Assembly: GCF_003663885.1 (NCBI RefSeq)
Contig: NZ_RCCE01000003.1
Span: forward strand, 231,001-295,000
Source of the DNA: Litoreibacter meonggei
Lineage (GTDB): Bacteria; Pseudomonadota; Alphaproteobacteria; Rhodobacterales; Rhodobacteraceae
DNA: 64,000 nucleotides
Direction of reading: 5' to 3'
Of this stretch, positions 54,055 to 63,979 are shown one piece after another (position 1 is the first letter of the stretch; the number at the start of each line of letters is the position of its first letter). The notes beneath the pieces are model-generated. The model was given only the letters and a program-made list of their open reading frames with translations. It did no database searches and had not been told where the DNA came from. Both the position numbers and the translations under genes were made by a program.

Positions 54055-55331
54055 TCGCGTGGGTTTAACAAATCCACTAACACCAAAGCCATCACTTTGG
54101 CGCTATCGAGCATGTCATCCACGCCAACATACTCATCAGGTTTATGAGCCAGCTCCAGCAGCCCTGGACCGTAGGCTATACAGTTCTGTAGCTTTCCGAT
54201 GCGGTCGATATGTTTTTGGTCATAAGTGCCCGGCGAAACCACGTATTCCGCCTCCTTACCCAACACGTCCTCGATGGCCTTCGCCACCGACGTCACGACA
54301 GGCGAGTCTTTGGGCGCCATCGTCGGCTCCACAGACCAGATTTCGCTGAGGTCATAGCGGAAGTTCTCGCGCTCTGACTTCACCTTCTCAAGGACCGCGC
54401 GGACTTCGCCTTCGACCTCTACCTTGCTTTCCTCCATAAGGTAGCGACGGTCGATGATCATCTTGGCGTGATCGGGGACGCAGGCAGAGGGCAGTCCGGT
54501 GAAGTCCGCCTCCGGCTCCACCTGCCCACCATGCAACGAGTTGATGTTCATTGTGGACGACCGCGCGCCCACCGGCACCACAGGCATCGCCGTTTTCTTG
54601 TTTGCCAAGGCAGGGAACAGACTTTCTTCCATCTCGTGCATCACGGCACCCATATGGCGCACGGCGCAATCACCAAGGAAGGGCATGGAGCCGTGCGCGA
54701 TTTCCCCGTGGGTTTCGATTTCGGCCCACCAAACGCCGCGGTGGCCCAAGCAAATCCGATCCTTTTGAAGCGGCTCGGGGATGATTACATGCTGGACGTT
54801 TTTATAGTGCCCCTGCTCCGCCAGATACGCCACGCCGCCGTAGCCACCGGTTTCCTCGTCAGCGGTGCCGCTGATCTCGATGCTGCCTGCGAAATCGGGG
54901 TGTTGCTCGATGAAGGCTTCGACCGCGATGATGGATGCCGCGAGCCCGCCCTTCATATCGCACGTGCCGCGCCCGTAGATTTTGCCGTCTTTAAGCTCAC
55001 CGCCGAACGGGTTGGTTGTCCAGCCGGCGCCGACCTCAACCACGTCCGTATGGCTGTTGAAATGTACGCAGTCGCCGGCGCGCTTGCCCTCGAATCGCGC
55101 GACGATATTCCAGCGTGGGTACTTCTCGCTATCACCCGGCGTGCCGTGCGCGCGGATCAGGTCACAGGTAAAGCCTCGCGCTTTCAACCGCAGCTCCAGA
55201 TATTCGCAAATCTCTCTGTAGTTTTCACCCGGCGGGTTCAATGTCGGGATGCGCACCAGTTCTTGCGTCAGTGCAATTAGGTCATCGCGTTTGCCGTCGA
55301 TGCGGCTACTTAATGCTGTCTGAAGTGTCAT
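54051..55331 (-). CDS. M20 family deacylase, ArgE/DapE type
   Basis: A 426-residue di-zinc amidohydrolase. The zinc motifs are HFNSHTDVVEVG (His and Asp), GRGTCDMKGG (Asp bridging), and the catalytic Glu-Glu in GTADEETGGYGG. A dimerisation domain (residues about 190-310) precedes the last ligand His near SPGTYDQKHID. The annotated family covers acetylornithine deacetylase and succinyl-diaminopimelate desuccinylase and many amide hydrolases, so I give no gene name. No clear ribosome site discriminates between ATG 55331 and a GTG at 55337. Confidence 0.85.
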   Translation of the reverse strand: MTLQTALSSRIDGKRDDLIALTQELVRIPTLNPPGENYREICEYLELRLKARGFTCDLIRAHGTPGDSEKYPRWNIVARFEGKRAGDCVHFNSHTDVVEVGAGWTTNPFGGELKDGKIYGRGTCDMKGGLAASIIAVEAFIEQHPDFAGSIEISGTADEETGGYGGVAYLAEQGHYKNVQHVIIPEPLQKDRICLGHRGVWWAEIETHGEIAHGSMPFLGDCAVRHMGAVMHEMEESLFPALANKKTAMPVVPVGARSSTMNINSLHGGQVEPEADFTGLPSACVPDHAKMIIDRRYLMEESKVEVEGEVRAVLEKVKSERENFRYDLSEIWSVEPTMAPKDSPVVTSVAKAIEDVLGKEAEYVVSPGTYDQKHIDRIGKLQNCIAYGPGLLELAHKPDEYVGVDDMLDSAKVMALVLVDLLNPRD

Positions 55332-55383
55332 GCCCACAGGCTAGGTAGAACCGAACGATCTGCCAAGGGCGAGCTGGCGTTCT

Positions 55384-57273
55384 TTAACCTTTTTCGTGGA
55401 AGTGGTCGTAGATTGTCTGCGCCATGGCTTCCGACACGCCCTCGACGCTCATCAAATCAGACAGGTTCGCGCGCGAAACCGCTTTGGCAGAACCGAAATG
55501 AAGCAAGAGCGCCTTTTTACGTTTCGGCCCCACGCCTTCGACTTCGTCCAGCGGGTTTTTCAACTGCGACTTGGCACGCTTGGCACGGTGAGTGCCAATA
55601 GCAAACCGGTGTGCCTCGTCACGCAGGCGCTGGATGAAATACAATACCGGATCGTTGTGACGCAGCGCGAAAGGCCGCTTGCCGGTGCGGTGGAATTCCT
55701 CCTTGCCAGCATCACGGTCGACGCCCTTGGCAACACCAACCATGTCAATGTCCTCGACGTCCATCTCCCTCATGATCTCGCGCACTGCCGACACCTGCCC
55801 TGCACCGCCGTCAATCAGCAAAAGATCCGGCCACATGTCAGTCTTCCGATCCGGATCTTCTTTTTGTAGGCGCTTGAAGCGCCGTTGCAGAACTTCCTTC
55901 ATCATGCCGAAATCATCCCCCGGAACGAGGTCTTCGCCTTTGATGTTGAACTTACGGTATTGGTTGCGCAGAAAACCTTCCTGCCCCGCGACGATCATCC
56001 CACCCACAGCGTTTGTTCCTTGAATGTGGGAGTTGTCATAAACTTCGATCCGCTTTGGCGGAGCATCCAGGCCAAAAGCTTCCGCCACACCTTTTAGAAG
56101 TTTGGTCTGAGTAGCACTTTCGGACATCTTTCGCGCAAGGCTCTCGCGGGCATTGCGCAGCGCACTGGTGACCAGTTCTTGTTTTTCACCACGTTGCGGC
56201 ACTAGAATTTCAACCCTGCGGCCGATCTTCTCGCCCAACGCTTGTGCCATCAGATCAGCGTCCTCGATCCCATGCGACAGTATGATTTGGCGAGGTGGCT
56301 CTTTGTCGGAATAGAACTGCCCCATGAAAGCTTGCAGAATTTCGGGCTCCGCCGCATCGGCGGTCTTGGGGTAAAAATCGCGGTTGCCCCAGTTCTGATT
56401 GGCGCGAATGAAAAAGACCTGAACGCAGGCCTGCCCATGTTCCAGATGGAGTGCGATTATGTCAGCCTCTGCCACAGTTTGCGGGTTGATGCCTTGCGTG
56501 GTCTGTACTTGGGTTAACGCGCGAATGCGGTCACGTAGCGCGGCAGCGCGCTCAAACTCCATACCCTCGGAGGCTTGTTGCATTTGCTGTGCCAGATTTT
56601 CTTGCATCTCGGTCGACCGGCCCGACAGGAACCTCTGCGCATCGCGAACCAATTTTGAATAATCCGCCTCGCTGACCTTACCTACACATGGCGCGGAACA
56701 GCGTTTTATTTGATATTGAAGGCAAGGGCGCGTGCGCGTCTCGAAATCACTGTCCGAACAGTTGCGCAGCAGAAATGCCCGCTGCAACTGGTTCAGAGTC
56801 CGGTTCACTGCCCCCGCAGATGCGAAGGGACCGTAGTAATCCCCCTTCTCACGCTTCGCACCCCGGTGTTTTTTGATTTGCGGGAAGGTGTGGGTACTGG
56901 TCACCAAAATATTCGGGAAGCTTTTATCGTCACGGAGCAGCACATTGAACTTGGGCTTAAGCTGCTTGATCAGGTTCTGCTCTAGTAGCAGCGCCTCGGT
57001 CTCGGTCTTGGTCGTGAGGAACATCATTGATGATGTTTCCGAGATCATCCGCTCGATGCGCGGACTATGACCGTTCGGGTTTGCATAGTTGGAAACCCGC
57101 TTTTTCAAAGCCCGCGCCTTGCCCACGTAAAGTACGCGCTGCTGCGCGTCGAGCATCCTGTAGACCCCCGGTGAATTGTCCAGCGTCTTTAGGTAAGACT
57201 GCACACACGCGTGCCCCGTTAACGTAGCGGAAGCTTCTTTGGCAACATCTGGGGGTGACTTGGCGTCCGTCAT
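55384..57273 (-). CDS. uvrC: excinuclease ABC subunit C
   Basis: A 629-residue nucleotide excision repair nuclease that makes both incisions with UvrB. It contains the GIY-YIG domain ([18 protein letters not shown]), a Cys-bearing segment [15 protein letters not shown], the UVR motif ([15 protein letters not shown]), the RNase H-like second nuclease domain ([17 protein letters not shown] and LIDGGAGQV) and two C-terminal helix-hairpin-helix motifs ([22 protein letters not shown]). In related genomes pgsA and moaDE directly follow uvrC; here they lie about 16 kb away in the same orientation. Confidence 0.96.
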   Translation of the reverse strand: MTDAKSPPDVAKEASATLTGHACVQSYLKTLDNSPGVYRMLDAQQRVLYVGKARALKKRVSNYANPNGHSPRIERMISETSSMMFLTTKTETEALLLEQNLIKQLKPKFNVLLRDDKSFPNILVTSTHTFPQIKKHRGAKREKGDYYGPFASAGAVNRTLNQLQRAFLLRNCSDSDFETRTRPCLQYQIKRCSAPCVGKVSEADYSKLVRDAQRFLSGRSTEMQENLAQQMQQASEGMEFERAAALRDRIRALTQVQTTQGINPQTVAEADIIALHLEHGQACVQVFFIRANQNWGNRDFYPKTADAAEPEILQAFMGQFYSDKEPPRQIILSHGIEDADLMAQALGEKIGRRVEILVPQRGEKQELVTSALRNARESLARKMSESATQTKLLKGVAEAFGLDAPPKRIEVYDNSHIQGTNAVGGMIVAGQEGFLRNQYRKFNIKGEDLVPGDDFGMMKEVLQRRFKRLQKEDPDRKTDMWPDLLLIDGGAGQVSAVREIMREMDVEDIDMVGVAKGVDRDAGKEEFHRTGKRPFALRHNDPVLYFIQRLRDEAHRFAIGTHRAKRAKSQLKNPLDEVEGVGPKRKKALLLHFGSAKAVSRANLSDLMSVEGVSEAMAQTIYDHFHEKG

Positions 57274-57580
57274 AGTAACTGCGTGATTCCTTACTTTCGC
57301 TGCAATGTCGCGCAGATGGGTTCAAGATAAAAGGTTTCCACTGTTCCTGTGGATAACCTTGTGGGGTAAATGGGGTGAGCTAGAAATTATCGTTAGTTTT
57401 CGGGCGTCATCCCTAGTTGCACAAAAATTAGGCAGTATTTTATGTCATTGTTTTTAAATGATATTTTTTATCTCACTCGGCAAACATCTGAAAACATTAG
57501 GCTTTTGGTAACAGATTCGTGACGCGACCGCTCAAAGTGGACAAGTCAATGCGGCAAGTGCAAAAAACGGGACTTTTCGC
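57274..57580. other. AT-rich intergenic region with a perfect DnaA box
   Basis: This 307-base gap holds no gene. It contains TGTGGATAA at 57348-57356, the exact complement of the DnaA box TTATCCACA, followed by GTGGGGTAAA and an AT-rich tract at about 57419-57475 with a small TCATT/AATGA palindrome and a run of six T. It probably contains the uvrC promoter. Confidence 0.6.
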
Positions 57581-58366
57581 CTATTCGACACCTAACACGT
57601 CGGGAGTGTGCCAACTCAGGTGTTGGCCACCATCAATGCACAAAAGCTGCCCTGTAAGCGCAGGAGATCTGAGGATGTATTCCATCGCTGCGGTGACATC
57701 CTCAGCGTTTGAGCCGCGCCCTAAAATGGTGGCCGCGCGCTGTCGCTCGAAGTGCCCATCAGACTGACGGGCACCCTGCAAGGTCGGGCCAGGCCCTATC
57801 GCATTGACGCGTATCGCGGGGGCCAAAGCTTGCGCGCTGGTTTGTGTCAGCGCCCACAATCCCATTTTCGCCAAGGTGTAAGTCATGAACTCAGGTGTGA
57901 GCTTCCGAACACGCTGATCAATCATGTTGATGATTGCAGCTTGCGCCATCGGTTCTGCGTTTTGATCCTGAAAAACTTCTGGTGCCTGTCGGGCAAAGGC
58001 CTGAGTAAGCAGAAACGGTGTTTGAAAGTTCGACCCCATATGACGATCCCAGCCCTCGCGCGTGGCCGATTGCAGAGTGTCGTACTCAAATATTGAAGCG
58101 TTGTTGATCAGTACGGATAGCGGCCCGCCTAACCCCTTTACCGCCGCAGGGACCACCCCCTCGACTGCGTCCATATCCAGAAGATCTGCCTGTAGGGCGA
58201 CTGCATTGCGGCCCTTGGCCTTGATCAGGTTAGCGGTTTCCTCAGCTGCCTCAGACGAGGAGCCATAGTGAACTGCAACATCAAACCCCATATCGGCGAG
58301 CTTAAGCGCCATAGCGCGCCCTAGCCGATCAGCGGCCCCTGTTACCAAAGCACGTCCTTCGATCAT
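57581..58366 (-). CDS. SDR oxidoreductase, FolM/pteridine reductase-like
   Basis: A 261-residue SDR. The cofactor segment is ALVTGAADRLGRAM with an Arg-Leu as in pteridine reductases, the Asn motif is INNASIFEYD, and the active-site is YTLAK. FolM-type enzymes reduce dihydromonapterin or dihydrofolate; the specific substrate is inferred from these signatures. It lies upstream of uvrC, and follows the antiporter gene directly on the same strand. Confidence 0.75.
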   Translation of the reverse strand: MIEGRALVTGAADRLGRAMALKLADMGFDVAVHYGSSSEAAEETANLIKAKGRNAVALQADLLDMDAVEGVVPAAVKGLGGPLSVLINNASIFEYDTLQSATREGWDRHMGSNFQTPFLLTQAFARQAPEVFQDQNAEPMAQAAIINMIDQRVRKLTPEFMTYTLAKMGLWALTQTSAQALAPAIRVNAIGPGPTLQGARQSDGHFERQRAATILGRGSNAEDVTAAMEYILRSPALTGQLLCIDGGQHLSWHTPDVLGVE

Positions 58367-59314
58367 TTACACCTCCGTGCTCAGCACGATTACAATGTAG
58401 ATGACATATAACGTGCAAAGGGCGATGCCCCAACGTTTGCCGAGGTCTTTTTGCCAGAACACGATCGGGATCAGGATAAGCGACGAGGCCAACATCACCC
58501 ACAAGTCGAAGCGTAGGAAGGCTTCCGGAACAGGAATTGGGCCAACCAAACCGGCGATGCCGATGATAACCAGAAGGTTGAACAGGTTCGATCCAATCAC
58601 ATTACCTAACGCTACATCTGCGTGCTTGCGCATTGCGGCCACCACCGTCGTAGCAAGCTCTGGCAATGACGTACCGACGGCTACAAGTGTCAGGCCGATA
58701 ACGGTCTCGGATACCCCCATGCGGGTTGCAATGGCGCTGGCGTTTTCTACCAACAGGCTAGCGCCGAGCGGAAGCCCCACGAGTCCAGCAATCAGATATG
58801 CCCCAATCTTCCAGCTCGGCATTGTCGGGTCGGCGCCCTCCGGCTCCTCTTCCGCGATTGCCGCGCGGCCGTTCAACGCGTCCCGAAACTGGTCTGTCAG
58901 GATCAATGCCATGCCTGCCAGCAGCACCAGCGCATGAACCCATGTGATCGGCCCGAAAAAGCTAACGGCAATGAACAGCAGCGTGGCCGCAATCATCTGG
59001 AGGTAGCTTTTCTGCGTTTTAGATTCGCTCGTTGGCAGTCCAGAAAACAGCGCTGGTATCCCCAGAACCAACAACACATTTGCCGTGTTTGACCCAACCA
59101 CATTGCCCAAGGCCAACCCGGGCACATCGTCTATAACGGCTTGAATGGCGATAAGAAGCTCGGGCGCGGAGGTACCAAAAGCCACAACGGTAAGGCTTAC
59201 AATCAAGGCAGGAATGCCGAGTCGTAACGACAGATTAACAGCGCCCCGTACAAGTGCGTCACCGGCCAACAGCAGGATAATCAACCCACCGACGGCGCCC
59301 AGTATTTCAAGCAT
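58367..59314 (-). CDS. calcium/sodium antiporter, CaCA family
   Basis: A 315-residue ten-helix membrane exchanger with the two inverted alpha-repeats: VVAFGTSAPELLIA plus GNVVGSNTANVLLVLG in the first half and LVAVGTSLPELATTVVA plus GNVIGSNLFNLLVIIG in the second. A cytoplasmic acidic loop (AEEEPEGADP) separates them. Resembles YrbG. It abuts the FolM-like gene and lies 3 bases after the zinc-ribbon gene. Confidence 0.93.
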   Translation of the reverse strand: MLEILGAVGGLIILLLAGDALVRGAVNLSLRLGIPALIVSLTVVAFGTSAPELLIAIQAVIDDVPGLALGNVVGSNTANVLLVLGIPALFSGLPTSESKTQKSYLQMIAATLLFIAVSFFGPITWVHALVLLAGMALILTDQFRDALNGRAAIAEEEPEGADPTMPSWKIGAYLIAGLVGLPLGASLLVENASAIATRMGVSETVIGLTLVAVGTSLPELATTVVAAMRKHADVALGNVIGSNLFNLLVIIGIAGLVGPIPVPEAFLRFDLWVMLASSLILIPIVFWQKDLGKRWGIALCTLYVIYIVIVLSTEV

Positions 59315-59317
59315 CCC

Positions 59318-59494
59318 CTAGCCCTTTTCTTGGCAAGGACATGGGCCTTTACCTATTTTATAGCTTCCGCATTTGGCGCATTTACGCGCGTCTTTCGCCC
59401 CTAGCTTTGGCCCCATTTTTGGGAATTTCAGTTTTCCAAACATGGCCAGCACAGCCATTCCGACTAGAAATAGGGTGACGATTTTAAAAATCAT
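59318..59494 (-). CDS. 58-residue membrane-anchored zinc-ribbon protein
   Basis: A small protein with an N-terminal membrane helix (IFKIVTLFLVGMAVLAMFG), a basic linker (KLKFPKMGPKLG) and a C-terminal zinc ribbon with CAKCG and CPC cysteines, i.e. a CxxC-x8-CxC pattern. ATG 59494 begins 4 bases after the S49 protease stop. I do not recognise a named family, but the tight spacing supports a real gene coupled to the protease. Confidence 0.72.
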   Translation of the reverse strand: MIFKIVTLFLVGMAVLAMFGKLKFPKMGPKLGAKDARKCAKCGSYKIGKGPCPCQEKG

Positions 59495-59498
59495 ACGA

Positions 59499-60299
59499 TC
59501 AAAGCCCGAACTGCGCCCAAAGCGCTTTTTCGTCAAGTTGATCCATCGTGTCCGTCAAAACCCGCGCCCCGAACCGCTGAAACAAGGACCGTTTTGGCCC
59601 AAATTTGTTGAACCGAACGTTATCCCCGAAGCGTTCTTTCATCACAGGAACCAAGTGCCCGACCTTATCGGCAAGACCTACGTCGATGGCTTTCTCGCCG
59701 ACCCAAATCTCGCCCGTGAACAGGTCGCCATCTTCCGACAATTTAGCCGCACGGCGGGATTTGACATGTGCAATAAACGTGTCGTGGATCTGCGCTTGTA
59801 GCGCTTTCAACCGCTTGATGTCGGCTGGTCGCTCAGGCCGGAATGGATCAAGCATGGACTTGTCCTTACCGGCTGTATGCACACGACGCTCAACACCTTG
59901 GCGTTGCATCAACTCATGGAACCCGAAGCTTGCCGAGATGACCCCTATGGAGCCTACAATCGAGCTTTGGTCGACATAGATATGGTCAGCACTTGCGGCC
60001 AGCCAATATCCGCCCGACGCCGCAACATCCTCGACAAAAGCAAAGACCGGGACGTCGTTCTCTTCTGCCAAACGCCGAATGCGCGCCCCGATCAGTGAGC
60101 TTTGTACGGGAGAGCCGCCGGGCGAGTTCAGCTGCAAAGCGACCGCAGATGGCTTTCCCTTATTGAAGGCTTTATGCAAAAGCGACGCCAGCCCAGCGTC
60201 ATTAAGATTGCCACCTCGGCCACCAGCCGCGATCACGCCGCTCATTGCGACCACGTTCACCGTCGGGGGTGACTTCACAAAGGGAATAAAACGTTTCAT
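59499..60299 (-). CDS. S49 family serine protease (SppA/SohB type)
   Basis: A 266-residue signal-peptide-peptidase-like protease. The N-terminal catalytic-Lys or oxyanion region LQLNSPGGSPVQS is followed by FVEDVAASGGYWLAASAD, with the nucleophile Ser in AASGG, and VDQSSIVGSIGVI. It lacks an obvious N-terminal membrane helix when started at 60299, which is unusual for SohB; an upstream start (60380) does not add one. No perfect ribosome site is seen. Short single-domain form, so presumably oligomeric. Confidence 0.87.
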   Translation of the reverse strand: MKRFIPFVKSPPTVNVVAMSGVIAAGGRGGNLNDAGLASLLHKAFNKGKPSAVALQLNSPGGSPVQSSLIGARIRRLAEENDVPVFAFVEDVAASGGYWLAASADHIYVDQSSIVGSIGVISASFGFHELMQRQGVERRVHTAGKDKSMLDPFRPERPADIKRLKALQAQIHDTFIAHVKSRRAAKLSEDGDLFTGEIWVGEKAIDVGLADKVGHLVPVMKERFGDNVRFNKFGPKRSLFQRFGARVLTDTMDQLDEKALWAQFGL

Positions 60300-60747
60300 T
60301 CCTAGCCATGTAGAGGCCTGCATGGACCCAAACAAGGGTGATGTCGGAAACGGAGCTGAAGGCGTTGCCTTTTGGCGCAACCGTCACTCTACCGCATTGG
60401 GGAACTCGACGTGAAAGTCTCTAACTCCGTCAACACGAAAACGGGGCCCGCCAAACACGGCACCCGGTCGCGATATAGGATCAGCGCCGCGCCATCAACG
60501 CATCAGCGTGACGGTCAACCACTGTCCACACCAACCGACGAAATCTGTCGCGACGCTCAACTGTTCAAGCGGCTACTGGCGTTGAAGGATAAATACGTCG
60601 TTACCCGAGATCCGCTCGTCGGGTTTGAAGATCATAAGGAGTTTGATTGAACGGGTTGCAGTCCACGTGAAGGGCGCCTTGAGCGCGACGCTCAATACAA
60701 CACAAGCTGGTGCAATAGAGAGCGTTGACCAATACTATTTTTAGTAT
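60300..60747. other. 448-base region without a supportable gene
   Basis: Between the S49 protease and tRNA-fMet I find no recognisable gene. A plus-strand frame at 60372-60650 encodes 92 residues with no recognisable domain and no good ribosome site. The promoter of the protease operon is expected here, as is the end of the rRNA operon transcript. Confidence 0.5.

Positions 60748-60750
<3 letters not shown>
60729..60750 (-). repeat. perfect inverted repeat at the 3' end of tRNA-fMet
   Basis: A 9-bp palindrome, CCAATACTA with TAGTATTGG around an AAAA loop, whose first arm includes the CCA end of the tRNA. It may be a processing or termination hairpin at the end of the rrn operon, although no T-tract follows on the minus strand. 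Confidence 0.6.
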
Positions 60751-60824
<74 letters not shown>

Positions 60825-60925
60825 CCAATTGTCGCCCTTTCGGGTCGATTTATGCGCTTGCCTCAAGAACTATGTGTAGGAGAGGCGCATCGGTTAGAGA
60901 GATACGACTGATGTTGCTTGTTAGG

Positions 60926-61040
60926 TTTGGCGGTGACCTACTCTCCCACGTCTTAAGACGCAGTACCATCGGCGCGACGGCACTTAACTGCCGAGTTCGG
61001 GATGGGATCGGGTGTTTTGCTCGCGCTATGACCACCAAAC
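60926..61040 (-). rRNA. rrf: 5S ribosomal RNA
   Basis: A 115-base segment whose minus strand begins GTTTGGTGGTCATAGCG and ends with GGTCACCGCCAAAC, pairing as the terminal helix. Internal CCCGATCCCATCCCGAACTC and CGCCGATGGTACTGC are conserved 5S landmarks. It follows 23S by about 197 bases. Confidence 0.95.
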
Positions 61041-61660
61041 CAAACAAACAACATCGGTCAAAATACGAAGGTATTATGACTGAGTGGCGAGGTCATGATT
61101 GCATCGCAATCGTGACAGCCACCCAGACGTTATTACCACCTAGGTATTCAAACTATTTCCAGACATCCTAGGATGTCCGTAATCCAAGTCACTTACACTT
61201 GCGTGTAGCTTTTGAAGTCCAGCTTCTACTGGATCAAATCAAGCCTATCGAACAATTAGTACCAGTCAACTGAACGCGTTGCCGCGCTTACATCTCTGGC
61301 CTATCGACGAGGTGGTCTACCTCGGTTCTCAGGGATACCTTGTTTTGAGGGGGGCTTCCCGCTTAGATGCCTTCAGCGGTTATCCTTTCCGAACATAGCT
61401 ACCCAGCACTGCCATTGGCATGACAACTGGTCCACCAGTGGTTCGTTCACCCCGGTCCTCTCGTACTAGGGGCAACTCCTCTCAAGTATCCTACACCCAC
61501 GGCAGATAGGGACCGAACTGTCTCACGACGTTCTAAACCCAGCTCACGTACCTCTTTAAACGGCGAACAGCCGTACCCTTGGGACCTGCTCCAGCCCCAG
61601 GATGAGATGAGCCGACATCGAGGTGCCAAACGGTGCCGTCGATATGGACTCTTGGGCACC

Positions 61661-61714
<54 letters not shown>

Positions 61715-61852
61715 TCGGGACCACCGGATCACTATGACCGACTTTCGTCTCTGCTCGTCTTGTCAGACTCGCAGTCAGGCTGGCTTCTGCCATTGCACTC
61801 AACGACCGATTTCCGACCGGTCTGAGCCAACCTTCGCGCGCCTCCGTTACTG

Positions 61853-61887
<35 letters not shown>

Positions 61888-62142
61888 ACACAGGGTCCCG
61901 GATCCGGATAACGGACCGCGGTTAGACATCAAGCAGAATAAGGGTGGTATCTCAAAGGAGGCTCCACAGAAACTGGCGTTCCTGCTTCAAAGCCTACCAC
62001 CTATTCTGCACATATTGTGCCTGATGCCAGTGTGAAGCTGTAGTAAAGGTGCACGGGGTCTTTCCGTCTAACCGCGGGAAGCCTGCATCTTGACAGGCAA
62101 TTCAATTTCGCTGAGTCGATGTTGGAGACAGCGGGGAAGTCG

Positions 62143-62225
<83 letters not shown>

Positions 62226-62787
62226 TGGGCTTCAATTCGGAGCTTGCACTCCTCCTTTTAACCTTCAGGCACCGGGCAGGCGTCAGACCCTATACGTCGT
62301 CTTACGACTTCGCAGAGCCCTGTGTTTTTAGTAAACAGTCGCCACCCCCTGGTTTGTGCCCCCAGTCAATACTTGCGTAGAAACTGGGCCTCCTTCTCGC
62401 GAACTTACGGAGGTATTTTGCCGAGTTCCTTCAACATCGTTCTCTCAAGCGCCTTGGTATTCTCTACCAGTCCACCTGTGTCGGTTTAGGGTACGATCTT
62501 ATAGAGGGGCTATTTCCAGGAACCTCTAAGCAGCCCATTCAATCCGATAAGGATGAACTACCTTCGAGATCCGTCACCACCTCATGGCCCAGGAATATTA
62601 ACCTGGTTCCCATCGACTACGCCTTTCGGCCTCGCCTTAGGGGTCGGCTTACCCTGCTCAGATTAGCTTTAAGCAGGAACCCTTGGACTTTCGGCGACAG
62701 GGTCTCTCACCCTGTTTGTCGCTACTCATGTCATCATTCTCGCTAGTGATCTCTCCACCGGATGGCTCACGCCCCGGCTTCACAGAA

Positions 62788-62876
62788 AACACTCGTGTCT
62801 GCGCTACCGCTTCGCTACTTGAGCGCGGAGTTGCCTCCTGGCTCTCGTGACGATGCGATAGAAAAGACAGAGTGTT
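62788..62876 (-). other. intervening sequence in 23S helix 45
   Basis: Within the 23S gene, between the conserved flanks that correspond to helix 45 of E. coli, there is an extra segment of about 89 bases closed by a long stem: AACACTC-TGTCT pairs with AGACA-C-GAGTGTT (12 bp, one bulge). The E. coli helix is far shorter. Such insertions are excised by RNase III in several bacteria, which leaves a fragmented 23S. Confidence 0.75.
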
Positions 62877-63001
62877 ATGTCACACTACGCTCCGCTACCA
62901 TGCCTTACGGCATCCTAAGCTTCGGCTCATGGCTTGAGCCCCGTTACATCTTCGCCGCAGGACAACTTAAATTAGACCAGTGAGCTGTTACGCTATCTTT
63001 A

Positions 63002-63032
<31 letters not shown>

Positions 63033-63918
63033 TTGTTTTGGTCGTCCCACCTGCTTTCCCACTTAGCCATGAATTAGGGGCCTTAGCTGTAGGTCAGGGT
63101 TGTTTCCCTCTTCACGACGGACGTTAGCACCCGCCGTGTGTCTGCCAGATATTACTCCTCGGTATTCGGAGTTTGGTTAGGATCAGTAAGACGGTGAGTC
63201 CCCATTACCCATCCAGTGCTCTACCCCCGAGGGTATTCGTCTGACGCTCTACCTAAATAGATTTCGCGGAGAACCAGCTATCTCCGAGTTTGATTGGCCT
63301 TTCACCCCTAGGCACAATTCATCCCGACCTTTTTCAACAGGTGTGGGTTCGGACCTCCAGTTAGTGTTACCTAACCTTCATCCTGATCATGCCTAGATCA
63401 CTCGGTTTCGGGTCTGATCCATCTAACTCATGCGCCCTATTAAGACTCGCTTTCGCTGCGCCTACACCTAACGGCTTAAGCTTGCTAGATAGACCAAGTC
63501 GATGACCCATTATACAAAAGGTACGCTGTCACCCCTCAAGGGGGCTCCAACTGTTTGTAGGCGACCGGTTTCAGAAACTGTTTCACTCCCCTTGTCGGGG
63601 TGCTTTTCACCTTTCCCTCACGGTACTGGTTCACTATCGGTCAGTAAGGAGTACTTAGCCTTAGAGGGTGGTCCCCCCATGTTCAGACAGGATTTCACGT
63701 GTCCCGCCCTACTTAATACGTCCGATCATGCTTCTTATACGGGACTGTCACCCACTATGGTTGGCCATTCCAGACCATTCTAATCACAATCACAGCTCGG
63801 CTGGTCCCCGTTCGCTCGCCGCTACTAGGGGAGTATCTGTTGATTTCCTTTCCTCCGGGTACTTAGATGTTTCAGTTCCCCGGGTTTGCCTTTTTAACCC
63901 TATGTATTCAGGTTAAAA

Positions 63919-63979
63919 ATACCTGGTTTACCTCATTATTAGCTACCCCGAAGGGTAATAATAACAAAGTATCAGGTGG
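63919..63979 (-). other. extended helix 9 / intervening sequence in 23S domain I
   Basis: Between the conserved CGAATGGGGCAACCCA and AACTGAAACATC landmarks the helix 9 region is longer than in E. coli. It contains an ACCTG/CAGGT closing stem around an AT-rich hairpin (TTATTATTACCC-TTCG-GGGTAgcTAATAAT). This is the site where alphaproteobacteria commonly carry an intervening sequence that yields a 5.8S-like fragment. Confidence 0.7.

Noticed and set aside
57274..57580. Chromosomal replication origin
   Set aside because: Only one perfect DnaA box and no cluster of boxes or replication genes nearby; an AT-rich gap alone is not enough.
60372..60650. Plus-strand 92-residue frame beside the rRNA end
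   Set aside because: No recognisable domain, no ribosome site and unlike the codon pattern of neighbouring genes; likely fortuitous.
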